Origin: Akkermansiaceae bacterium
GTDB taxonomy: Bacteria > Verrucomicrobiota > Verrucomicrobiia > Verrucomicrobiales > Akkermansiaceae
DNA: 64,000 bases
Assembly (NCBI GenBank): GCA_019634595.1
Contig: JAHCBC010000002.1
Span: 744,001-808,000, forward strand
Reading direction: 5' to 3'
Shown piece after piece: positions 34,059-41,205 of the stretch. The translations under genes and the position numbers were made by a program. Each line of letters opens with the position of its first letter. The first letter of the stretch is position 1. The notes under the pieces are model-generated. The model was not told the origin of the DNA. It did not search any database and saw only the letters and a list, made by a program, of their open reading frames with translations.

Positions 34059-35786
34059 TCATCGGGGTTTCACCCTCTCGTCTTCCAGACGTCTCCGTCT
34101 CGCTTCCAGGATTTCCCGGCGGCTGATGATCCCGCAAAGCCTCGGGGGATTGGACCGGTCCACCACCGGCAGCCGCCCGATCTCATGCAGGATCATGCGG
34201 TCCGCCGCTTCCGCCAGCGATTCATCCGGATGGATGGTGATGGGGTGGGTGATGGCGACTTCGAGGGCCGGTGGATCGGGATTCTCCTGGACGGCGGCGA
34301 AAATGTCCGCCCGTGAAACGACCCCCAGCAGCTCACGGTCATCCCCGATGATGGGGAACAACCGCGCCCGGCTCCAGCGGCTGGAGCTGGTGGAGATCAG
34401 ATCCCCCAGCCCGCCCACGGTCATGTCCCGTCCAACCACCAGCGGATCGCGGATCATGAGTTCCTCCACCGTCCCGCCGTGGAGGGGATCCGGCTCGTAG
34501 TCCTCCGGCACCCGCACGCCGCTGCGGGCGAGCTTTTCCGTCATGATGGATTCCTTCATCAGCCATTTGGAAACCAGGATGGCGAATGCACAACCCAGCA
34601 GCAGCGGCCCGAACGTGGCGGTCGAATGGGTCGCCTCGAACGCGAAGGCGACCGAGGTCAGGAAGGCTCGTGAGGCTCCCGCAAAGATGGCCGCCATGCC
34701 GATCAATGCGGCGATCCCGAAAGGAAAGCCATCGAACCCCGGCAGGCCGGCCAGGGCGTGGGCGGTGAGAGCGCCGACCGCCCCGCCGATGGTCATCACG
34801 GGGGCCAGCGTCCCCCCGGCGGTGCCACTGCCCAGGCAGATCGACCAGGAAAGGAATTTCAGGACCAGCAGGGCGGTGAGGGCGGGCAGCAACATCCCGC
34901 CATCCAGAAGGGTCCGCAGGTTTCCGTAGCCAGGACCCATCGTCCGGGGATCCACCCAGCCGATCAGCCCCACCACCAGACCGCCGATGGCGGGCCACCA
35001 CATCCAGTGGAAGGGAAGTTTTTCAAAGGCATGCTCGATGGCATGCAGCGTGTGGGTGAGGATGACCGCCGCAAGTCCGCACACCGCCCCGATGACGACC
35101 GAGCCGACCGCGAGCATGGGGCCCGGTGCATCCGGTGCGGGCAGGGGCAGCATGGGGAAAGGTTCACCGACCACACCGCGGACCGCCATCGCCGCTCCCG
35201 CCGCCATTGCAACCGGCAGCAGGCTCCGGCTGCGGAATTCGAACAGCAGCAGCTCGATCGCCAGCAATACTCCCGCCAGGGGTGTTCCGAACACCGCCGT
35301 CATCCCCGCCGCCGCACCTGCGGACAACAGGATCTTCCGTTCCGCCGCGCTGTGGGGCAGCCACTGGCCCGCCAGCGAACCGATCGCGCCACCTGTGGCG
35401 ATGATCGGGCCTTCCGCTCCGAATGGTCCGCCGGTCCCGATGGAGAGGGCGGTGGACAGCGGTTTCAGGATGGCGACTTTCAGTGGGATCCGGCTGCCCC
35501 CCGTCATCACCCCCTGCATCGCTTCCGGGATACCGTGGCCGCGGATCGCCGGGCTCCCGAAACGGGCGATCAACCCGATGGCCAGCCCACCCAGTGCGGG
35601 AACGAAAATGGCCGGCCACCCGAAGGTGGCGAAACCGGGATCGCTTTCATGGAAGGAAAACCGGCCGTGGAACGAAAGTTGGGTGATCAGGTGGATCAGC
35701 TTCAGCAGGCCGATCCCGGCGAAGGCCACCACCACTCCGAGCGGGATCGCGGTCAGGGCAAGCTTCAGGCCGCTCCTCTCTTTCAT
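34059..35786 (-). CDS. ClC-family chloride channel/antiporter with CBS pair
   Basis: The 575-residue membrane protein has about ten or more helices. It carries the ClC selectivity motifs: HGIPEAM in place of GSGIP; GPFGAEGPIIATGGA with the gating Glu; and GTPLAGVLLAIELL. A cytosolic pair of CBS domains follows (about residues 440-560; MIRDPLVVGRDMTVGGL and ITHPITIHPDESLAEAADRM). The Glu points to a proton-coupled antiporter, as in bacterial ClC, though HGIP is unusual. The start overlaps the MarR gene stop by ATGA, so the two are co-translated; the regulator may respond to the same stress. Confidence 0.9.
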   Translation of the reverse strand: MKERSGLKLALTAIPLGVVVAFAGIGLLKLIHLITQLSFHGRFSFHESDPGFATFGWPAIFVPALGGLAIGLIARFGSPAIRGHGIPEAMQGVMTGGSRIPLKVAILKPLSTALSIGTGGPFGAEGPIIATGGAIGSLAGQWLPHSAAERKILLSAGAAAGMTAVFGTPLAGVLLAIELLLFEFRSRSLLPVAMAAGAAMAVRGVVGEPFPMLPLPAPDAPGPMLAVGSVVIGAVCGLAAVILTHTLHAIEHAFEKLPFHWMWWPAIGGLVVGLIGWVDPRTMGPGYGNLRTLLDGGMLLPALTALLVLKFLSWSICLGSGTAGGTLAPVMTIGGAVGALTAHALAGLPGFDGFPFGIAALIGMAAIFAGASRAFLTSVAFAFEATHSTATFGPLLLGCAFAILVSKWLMKESIMTEKLARSGVRVPEDYEPDPLHGGTVEELMIRDPLVVGRDMTVGGLGDLISTSSSRWSRARLFPIIGDDRELLGVVSRADIFAAVQENPDPPALEVAITHPITIHPDESLAEAADRMILHEIGRLPVVDRSNPPRLCGIISRREILEARRRRLEDERVKPR

Positions 35787-36187
35787 GCATCGAGGCTGTG
35801 GAGGAGCCGCAGGATCTCCGGACTGAGCTGCCCCAGTTCGCGGCGGTGGATGTGGGTCAGGATCTCCAGCTTCGAGGAGCCGAGATCCGTCAGGCTTAGC
35901 AGGACCGCCCGCTTGTCCTCCTCGCTCGACTGGCGGGACACCAGGCCCGCCGCTTCCAGGCGCTGGGCCAATTCCACCGCGGTGTTGTGTTTCACCCGCA
36001 ACCGCTCCGCCAGCCTCCCCACATTCGCCACGGAGCCGGGAGTGCCGCGGATCACCAGCAGCGCTTGGTGCTGCTGGGGCGTCAATCCTTCGGCCGCCGC
36101 CGCGTTCTCACTGAACTCCAGGAAGCATCTCAAGGCGTGCCGGAAGTCCGCCAGCGCGGTGTAGTCCGCATCGGAAAGTCGTTTCAT
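35783..36187 (-). CDS. MarR-family transcriptional regulator
   Basis: The 134-residue regulator has a winged helix-turn-helix: GLTPQQHQALLVIRG, then SVANVGRLAERLRVKHNTAVELAQRLEAAGLV and the wing RQSSEEDKRAVLLSLTDLG. The first and last helices form the dimer. It is coupled to the ClC gene downstream. A perfect inverted repeat 12 nt upstream of its start is a likely autoregulatory operator that could also act on the divergent HPP gene. Confidence 0.9.
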   Translation of the reverse strand: MKRLSDADYTALADFRHALRCFLEFSENAAAAEGLTPQQHQALLVIRGTPGSVANVGRLAERLRVKHNTAVELAQRLEAAGLVSRQSSEEDKRAVLLSLTDLGSSKLEILTHIHRRELGQLSPEILRLLHSLDA

Positions 36188-36199
36188 CCGCGCTTGATC

Positions 36200-36218
36200 T
36201 ATATCGTATCACGATATA
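36200..36218. promoter_or_regulatory. perfect 8-3-8 inverted repeat, candidate MarR operator
   Basis: TATATCGT-ATC-ACGATATA lies between the divergent marR-type and HPP genes, 12 nt upstream of the regulator start. MarR dimers often bind such AT-rich palindromes. On the minus strand TATAGA within or next to it could be the -10 box. Confidence 0.65.
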
Positions 36219-36280
36219 AAGCAACCGCCCTCGCTCATGATTCGCATGAATTCCGCTCATTCTGAAGAAAATCCCCTCCC

Positions 36281-37075
36281 ATGAGAAAATGGAGTGATCT
36301 GCTGGGCGTCGAACTGAGTGCCGTCAGTTGGAAAGAGAAGGGGATTTCCCTGCTGGGAGGTGTCCTCTCCATTCTTTTCCTCATCTTTTTCACCGGCCGC
36401 TGCATGCACCTCCCCCATGCCACCGGCTTGGTCGCATCAATGGGCGCGAGCGCCGTGTTGTTGTTTGCGGTTCCCCACGGCCAGTTGTCCCAGCCGTGGC
36501 CGGTCCTTGCGGGTCACGGCTTCTCAGCCCTCATCGGCGTGGCTTGCGCGAGATGGATTCCGGATCAAACGATGGCCGCCGCGGTGGCCGTCGGCCTTTC
36601 CATCGGGGTGATGCACTTTTTCAAATGCATCCATCCTCCCGGAGGAGCCACCGCCCTGACGGCGGTTCTGGGCGGCCCCGCCGTTCACGCCCTGGGATTT
36701 CACTTCGTGCTTTGTCCGGTGCTGGTGAACGGCCTGGTGATGGTCACCATCGCGGTGCTTTTCAACGGCTTCTTCATCTGGCGGAGGTATCCGGCGGCGC
36801 TCGCCTGGAAGCCTGCGGAGCAGCCCGGTTCCCCCACCCACGAGCAGGTGATCGCCGCGCTGCGGGAGCTGGATTCGTTCGTGGACATCTCGGAAGACGA
36901 TCTGATACGGCTCAGCCGCTCGCTCATGGAACTTCAGGCATCCCTCCGTATCCTGGCACAAAAAAAGGCCCGGCGTGATGCCGGGCCTTTTGGGAAGGTG
37001 CTGAAAGTTCCGTCGATCAGGCGGAGGCGGCAGCCTCGGAGATCGCGGCACCGGACTTGCCGATGTGGGCGATGA
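36281..37075 (+). CDS. HPP-family membrane protein with read-through C-terminus
   Basis: The 264-residue protein has four membrane helices between about residues 22 and 165 and the family motif CIHPPGGATALTAVLGG; some cyanobacterial homologues transport nitrite. A helical cytosolic tail follows (LDSFVDISEDDLIRLSRSLMELQ) to about residue 229. The last 35-40 residues (ARRDAGPF...CRCGR) are read from a terminator hairpin and from the antisense of the rplY 3' end, so they are probably not part of the original protein. The gene is divergent from the MarR-ClC pair. Confidence 0.8.
   Translation: MRKWSDLLGVELSAVSWKEKGISLLGGVLSILFLIFFTGRCMHLPHATGLVASMGASAVLLFAVPHGQLSQPWPVLAGHGFSALIGVACARWIPDQTMAAAVAVGLSIGVMHFFKCIHPPGGATALTAVLGGPAVHALGFHFVLCPVLVNGLVMVTIAVLFNGFFIWRRYPAALAWKPAEQPGSPTHEQVIAALRELDSFVDISEDDLIRLSRSLMELQASLRILAQKKARRDAGPFGKVLKVPSIRRRRQPRRSRHRTCRCGR
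36960..36994. terminator. bidirectional terminator between HPP gene and rplY
   Basis: The stem AAAGGCCCGGC / GCCGGGCCTTT with loop GTGAT is flanked by A-run and T-run, so it works on both strands. It lies inside the open frame of the HPP gene. Confidence 0.8.
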
Positions 37076-37607
37076 CGACTTCACCCGCGTGGGTGGCACG
37101 GACACCGGCAGGGAGCTTCACATCGCTGATGTGAAGGGAGTCACCCTCCTGGAGGTGGGCAACGTCGAACTCGAGGGTGTCCGGAAGATCGTTCGGGAGG
37201 CAGGTGATTTCCAGCGCGTGGATGTACTGCTCCAGAATGCCGCCGGCCTTCACCCCGGCAGGCTCACCGTTGAGGTGGGTCGGGATGTGGGCGGTGATTT
37301 CGGTCTTCTCGTCGATGGCGAGGAAATCGGCGTGCAGCGCGGCACCGGTGAGCGGGTCGTGCTGGATGGACTGCAGGAATGCGAGGCGGGTGCCTTCGCC
37401 TTCCACGTCGAGGTTGATCAGGATGTTCTCGGAGCTGCTGTGTGCGAGCAGTTCGCTGAAGGTCTTCGCGTCAACCTTGAGGTTGTGGGCCTCGACGGTG
37501 CGACCGTAGATGACGGATGGCAGCCAGCCTTCGCGGCGCATTTGTTTGAGGCGTCCGGATCCGCTGCGGGCGCGCGGTGCTGCTTTGAGTGATGCTTTCG
37601 TGGCCAT
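37017..37607 (-). CDS. rplY: 50S ribosomal protein L25/CTC
   Basis: The 196-residue protein is the long two-domain form of L25 (CTC type): the N-terminal 5S-rRNA-binding domain (LKAAPRARSGSGRLKQMRREG, IYG, SSSENILINLDV, HADFL) and the C-terminal beta domain. It starts at ATG 37607; the longer frame to 37694 adds only a leader of low likelihood. It is a convergent neighbour of the HPP gene, whose frame overlaps its 3' end by 59 nt. A promoter with TTGACA lies upstream. Confidence 0.94.
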   Translation of the reverse strand: MATKASLKAAPRARSGSGRLKQMRREGWLPSVIYGRTVEAHNLKVDAKTFSELLAHSSSENILINLDVEGEGTRLAFLQSIQHDPLTGAALHADFLAIDEKTEITAHIPTHLNGEPAGVKAGGILEQYIHALEITCLPNDLPDTLEFDVAHLQEGDSLHISDVKLPAGVRATHAGEVVIAHIGKSGAAISEAAASA

Positions 37608-37665
37608 GACAGGAGGCGTTCGTGTTCTGGGAAATGCCCGGCGGCAGGCCGCGGGCGGGGCGAGG

Positions 37666-37694
37666 GATGTAGCGGGCGGGCGGCCCGTTGTCAA
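37666..37694 (-). promoter_or_regulatory. candidate rplY promoter
   Basis: Minus strand: TTGACA (37694-37689), 17-nt spacer, TACATC (37671-37666), about 60 nt upstream of the rplY start. Confidence 0.4.
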
Positions 37695-37770
37695 AAATTT
37701 GTTTTATAAAGGTGTGCTTGACCCGTTTGGGGATTGTGAATACCCGGTGCGGGTCCAGTAGAACTTCAGC

Positions 37771-38439
37771 ATGGAGAAGCGCCTTCCACTAATTCATCGT
37801 GTCTATGGTGCCATTTTCAAGATCTGGAGGGTGAAACGTTTTCGGCTGTTTGTTTCAAAGATCCGCCCGAAGAAGACGGATCGGGTGCTGGATATCGGCG
37901 GCTATCCCAATACATGGATCGCGCAACCCCCGGTTGTCCACAGCATCGATTCACTCAACGTGCATCCGGTTGACTGGGATCCGTCCCAAGCGCCGGAGCA
38001 CCGTATCAACATTGTAACCGGTGATGGATGCGCCCTTGAAATGGATGACAAGAGCTACGATATTGCTTTTTCGAACAGTGTGATCGAGCACGTTGGGGAG
38101 TGGGATAGGCAGGTGGCATTTGCCAAAGAGGTGCGCCGCGTCGGCAAGGCTTTGTGGATACAGACGCCGGCGAAGGAATGCCCCGTGGAACCCCACTACC
38201 TCGCACTTTTCGTGCACTGGCTCCCGAAATCCGTCCAACGGCGTGTGCTGCGTCACTTCACCCTCTGGGGATGGATTGCCCGGCCAAGCAGGACTCAGAT
38301 CGATGAGATGGTTGATACCACCCGGCTGCTCAGCAAAAAGGAGATGAAAACCCTCTTTCCGGATTGTGAAATCCACACCGAGAGGCTCTTGGGAATTATT
38401 CCCAAGTCCTATGTTGCTTTCAGAATCTCCGGAGAGTGA
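37771..38439 (+). CDS. class I SAM-dependent methyltransferase
   Basis: The 222-residue protein has the Rossmann motif I region VLDIGGYPNTWIA, motif II around SIDSLNVHPVD, the acidic step GDGCALEMDDKSYDIAFSNSVIEHV, and a later LWIQTPAKE. It resembles methyltransferase type 11 proteins that occur next to polysaccharide genes; the substrate is unknown. It is a lone plus-strand gene between rplY and prs, both on the minus strand, and it lies close to the exosortase/EPS locus. Confidence 0.85.
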   Translation: MEKRLPLIHRVYGAIFKIWRVKRFRLFVSKIRPKKTDRVLDIGGYPNTWIAQPPVVHSIDSLNVHPVDWDPSQAPEHRINIVTGDGCALEMDDKSYDIAFSNSVIEHVGEWDRQVAFAKEVRRVGKALWIQTPAKECPVEPHYLALFVHWLPKSVQRRVLRHFTLWGWIARPSRTQIDEMVDTTRLLSKKEMKTLFPDCEIHTERLLGIIPKSYVAFRISGE

Positions 38440-38451
38440 TCTCCTCTGATC

Positions 38452-39375
38452 TCACATGAACAGCGAAGTGATCGACTGACCTCCGTTGATGCGGCGGATG
38501 GCCTCGGCCATCAGTGGCGCGATGCTCACGATGCTGACCTTTTCCCCTGCGGCTTGCGGGACGGAGTCGGTGGTGATCATTTCCTCAATGGCGGAGTTTT
38601 TGAGACGTTCGTGTCCCATTTCTCCGAGAATGGCGTGGGAAACCCCGGCGAAAATGCGCTTCGCCCCGTGTTTCCGGAGAATCTCCGCGGCTGCGGTGAG
38701 GGTGCCCGCGGTTTCGGTCATGTCATCCACCAGCAGGACATCCCGTCCTTCAACCTCGCCGATCACATTCATCGCTTCCACCCGGGTGGCGCTCACGCGG
38801 TGTTTCGCAACGATGGCCAACTCGGCGCCGAGGGCGTCCGCGTAGGCGCGGGCCATTTTCACCCCGCCAACGTCAGGAGAAACCACGGTGAGGTTGGTCG
38901 TGTCCGGGTGGCGTTCCTGAAGGTAGCTGAAAAGTGCGGACTTCGCGTAGAGATGGTCCACGGGGATGTCGAAGAATCCCTGTATCTGCGGGGCGTGCAG
39001 GTCCATGGTGAGAACCCGGTTGACTCCCGCCGCCGTCAGCAGATTGGCGACGAGTTTCGCGGTGATCGGCACACGGGGCTGGTCCTTCCGGTCCTGCCGG
39101 GCGTAACCGAAGAAGGGCATCACCGCGGTGATCCGCTCCGCGCTGGCACGGCGGGCGGCGTCCACCATGATCAGCAACTCCATGATGTTGTGGTTCGTGG
39201 GCGGGCAGGACGGCTGGATGATGAAAACATCCGCACCGCGGATGTTCTCGTTGATCCTGACGAAGGTTTCACCGTCCGGAAAAGCGGTCACGTGGACATC
39301 CGCGAGCGGCTGGCCGAGGCTTTTGGCGATGTTTTCGGAAAGGGTGCGGTGGGCGGTTCCACTGATCAGTTTCAT
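38452..39375 (-). CDS. prs: ribose-phosphate pyrophosphokinase (PRPP synthase)
   Basis: The 307-residue enzyme makes PRPP from ribose-5-phosphate and ATP. Key sites are the ATP-binding FPDGETFVRINENIRG and FGYARQDRKD, the flexible DLHAPQIQGFFDIPVDHLYA, SPDVGGVKMA and the PRPP loop LLVDDMTETAGTL. The start at ATG 39375 (MKLISGTAHRTLSENIAK) is standard; the longer frame to 39549 overlaps the exosortase gene. prs-rplY-pth is a common order, here split by other genes. Confidence 0.95.
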   Translation of the reverse strand: MKLISGTAHRTLSENIAKSLGQPLADVHVTAFPDGETFVRINENIRGADVFIIQPSCPPTNHNIMELLIMVDAARRASAERITAVMPFFGYARQDRKDQPRVPITAKLVANLLTAAGVNRVLTMDLHAPQIQGFFDIPVDHLYAKSALFSYLQERHPDTTNLTVVSPDVGGVKMARAYADALGAELAIVAKHRVSATRVEAMNVIGEVEGRDVLLVDDMTETAGTLTAAAEILRKHGAKRIFAGVSHAILGEMGHERLKNSAIEEMITTDSVPQAAGEKVSIVSIAPLMAEAIRRINGGQSITSLFM

Positions 39376-39402
39376 GGGTCGGACGGCGGGGCGGGGGGAT
39401 TG

Positions 39403-39431
39403 TTGACAGCGGTTTGGCCGTGGGCAATACT
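39403..39431 (+). promoter_or_regulatory. sigma-70-like promoter for the exosortase operon
   Basis: TTGACA (39403-39408) and AATACT (39426-39431) are 17 nt apart; start of transcription near 39438. It fits the TTG start at 39467, leaving a leader of about 29 nt. Confidence 0.6.
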
Positions 39432-39466
39432 TTGCGCGGATTTCTCGAATCAAACCCCGCTGTTCC

Positions 39467-40474
39467 TTGCCTGAATCCTCCCTCCAGTCGTCCCATCCTA
39501 GCTTTGATGCTTCTGGATCCTCCGGCAAAAAGAAGCCGGATGTGTTCATGTGGGTGGCGGTGACGCTCAGTGCCGCCGTGATTTTCTGGTTTTATGCGGT
39601 GGTGGCACGCTTCGGTCCGGCCCGCGACCAATCCACCTTCGGATGGCTGAAGAGCGCTTGGAATGGTGAGACCGACTATGAGCATGGCATCCTTTTCCCC
39701 ATCGTCATTGCAGGGTTGATCATTTACAAGTGGCGTGACCTGAAGGCGGCGGCCCGGGAGGGAAGTCTCTGGGGCTTGGCCGCTGTATTCGTGGGAGTCG
39801 TGTTTTTCGCCGCCGGTTACCGGACGCTCCAGCCGCGGGTGACGGCGGGGGCCCTGCCGTTCCTTCTCTGGGGGGCCGCCCTCTATCTGTGGGGCTGGCG
39901 GGTGGGGAGGATCCTGCTCTTTCCGCTTTTCTTCTTCTGGCTGGCGGTTCCCCTGCCCAGCTTCCAACAGGCGACCACCCATCTGCAGCTCATCGCCACT
40001 AAAATGGCCCATCACGGTTCGGCACTGTTCGGTGTCGAAACCTCTGTGGATGGAACCAAGGTGCTGCCGGTCAAGGGTAACTGGGAACCTCTGGACATCG
40101 CAGCCGGATGCAGCGGCATCCGCTCCCTGATGGCCCTGCTGATGATCTCCGCCGCATGGGCTTACGTGGCGAACATCGCGATGTGGAAGAAGATCCTCCT
40201 CTTCGTATCCGCCTTTCCCCTGGCCATCCTGGGAAATGCCCTGCGGGTTGTTTCCATCTTTGTGATCGCGGAGTATGGGAACGCGGAGTGGGCCAGCGGA
40301 ACCTGGCATGATTGGTCCGGGTTGCTGCTGTTTTATCCGATCTCCCTGGCGCTGCTTCTTGGAATCCACACCCTCCTCGAAGGCGGGCTTCCTTGGAAGA
40401 GGGAGAAAAAAGTCGCCGTCCGGCGGACCGTCGGTGCCACTGTGGAATCCAACCAAACCCTTCCCGAGCGATGA
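39467..40474 (+). CDS. exosortase (EpsH/Xrt family)
   Basis: The 335-residue membrane transpeptidase has about eight helices. The catalytic residues are visible: Cys in DIAAGCSGIRSL, Arg in LGNALRVVSIF and His in GTWHDWSGLLLF. It should cut PEP-CTERM tags, and two substrates are in this window (5168 and 23884). The TTG start at 39467 follows a good promoter; a GTG or ATG about 75-80 nt later is an alternative that would remove a Ser-rich leader. It overlaps the EpsI gene by ATGA. The exact Xrt subtype is not assigned. Confidence 0.93.
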   Translation: MPESSLQSSHPSFDASGSSGKKKPDVFMWVAVTLSAAVIFWFYAVVARFGPARDQSTFGWLKSAWNGETDYEHGILFPIVIAGLIIYKWRDLKAAAREGSLWGLAAVFVGVVFFAAGYRTLQPRVTAGALPFLLWGAALYLWGWRVGRILLFPLFFFWLAVPLPSFQQATTHLQLIATKMAHHGSALFGVETSVDGTKVLPVKGNWEPLDIAAGCSGIRSLMALLMISAAWAYVANIAMWKKILLFVSAFPLAILGNALRVVSIFVIAEYGNAEWASGTWHDWSGLLLFYPISLALLLGIHTLLEGGLPWKREKKVAVRRTVGATVESNQTLPER

Positions 40475-41205
40475 ACTGCAAACTCTTCTCCCTGCCCGTT
40501 CTCCTGGCCTTCGGTCTGGGCGGCATCTACCTCCTGCCCAGCGCTGGCAAGGTTGCCAACAGCGCCATACGGATGGAGCTGCCACAGGAGGAAGGGGAAT
40601 GGATGTTCCGCAAGAACCTTCCCAGCAAGGAAGAACTCGGAGCTTTGGCCAAGGATACCGAGTTCTCTAAAGCGACCTGTTTCCGGGCCCGTCCCGGGGA
40701 ATTCACTGAGGATGGCTATCGGAATGCGGACATCATCGACCTTTCCATCGTCCTGTCCGGATATGACTTGAACAACTCCATCCACCGCCCGGAGCGGTGC
40801 ATGCGGGCGCAGGGGCATTACAACCTCTCCGGCAGCGATGTCACCATCAAGCTTTCGGACGGTCGCGAACTCACCGTCCGCCGGTTGCGTTCCACTCGGC
40901 CGAATCCCGGTGCATCACAGGGCGGAGCACACGAGCTCAAGTGTGTGAACTACTACTTTTTTGTGGGCCACGACCGGTTGGCGCATGACCATTTCCAGAG
41001 GACTTTGGTCGACATGCAGGACCGTCTGGTGCGTGGCATGGACCAGCGCTGGGCCTATGCTTCCTTTTCCATGTGCTTCGGCAGGATGCCTTGGTATCCG
41101 GATGCGGAAATCACCGAGGAGGAAGTGGACCGCAAGCTGGTCGAGTTCGTCTCCACCTTCGCGGAGCAGCAGATCAACTGGGAACAGATTCATCCGCAGA
41201 GCTGA
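40471..41205 (+). CDS. exosortase-associated protein EpsI
   Basis: The 244-residue protein has an N-terminal membrane helix (residues 5-24) and a periplasmic EpsI domain with NNSIHRPERCMRAQG, the family motif, then NYYFFVGHDRLAHDHF. EpsI proteins accompany exosortases, either fused or next to them, and belong to a secreted polysaccharide system. It overlaps the exosortase stop by ATGA. Its stop directly abuts that of the convergent O-antigen ligase-like gene, with no base between. Confidence 0.9.
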   Translation: MNCKLFSLPVLLAFGLGGIYLLPSAGKVANSAIRMELPQEEGEWMFRKNLPSKEELGALAKDTEFSKATCFRARPGEFTEDGYRNADIIDLSIVLSGYDLNNSIHRPERCMRAQGHYNLSGSDVTIKLSDGRELTVRRLRSTRPNPGASQGGAHELKCVNYYFFVGHDRLAHDHFQRTLVDMQDRLVRGMDQRWAYASFSMCFGRMPWYPDAEITEEEVDRKLVEFVSTFAEQQINWEQIHPQS

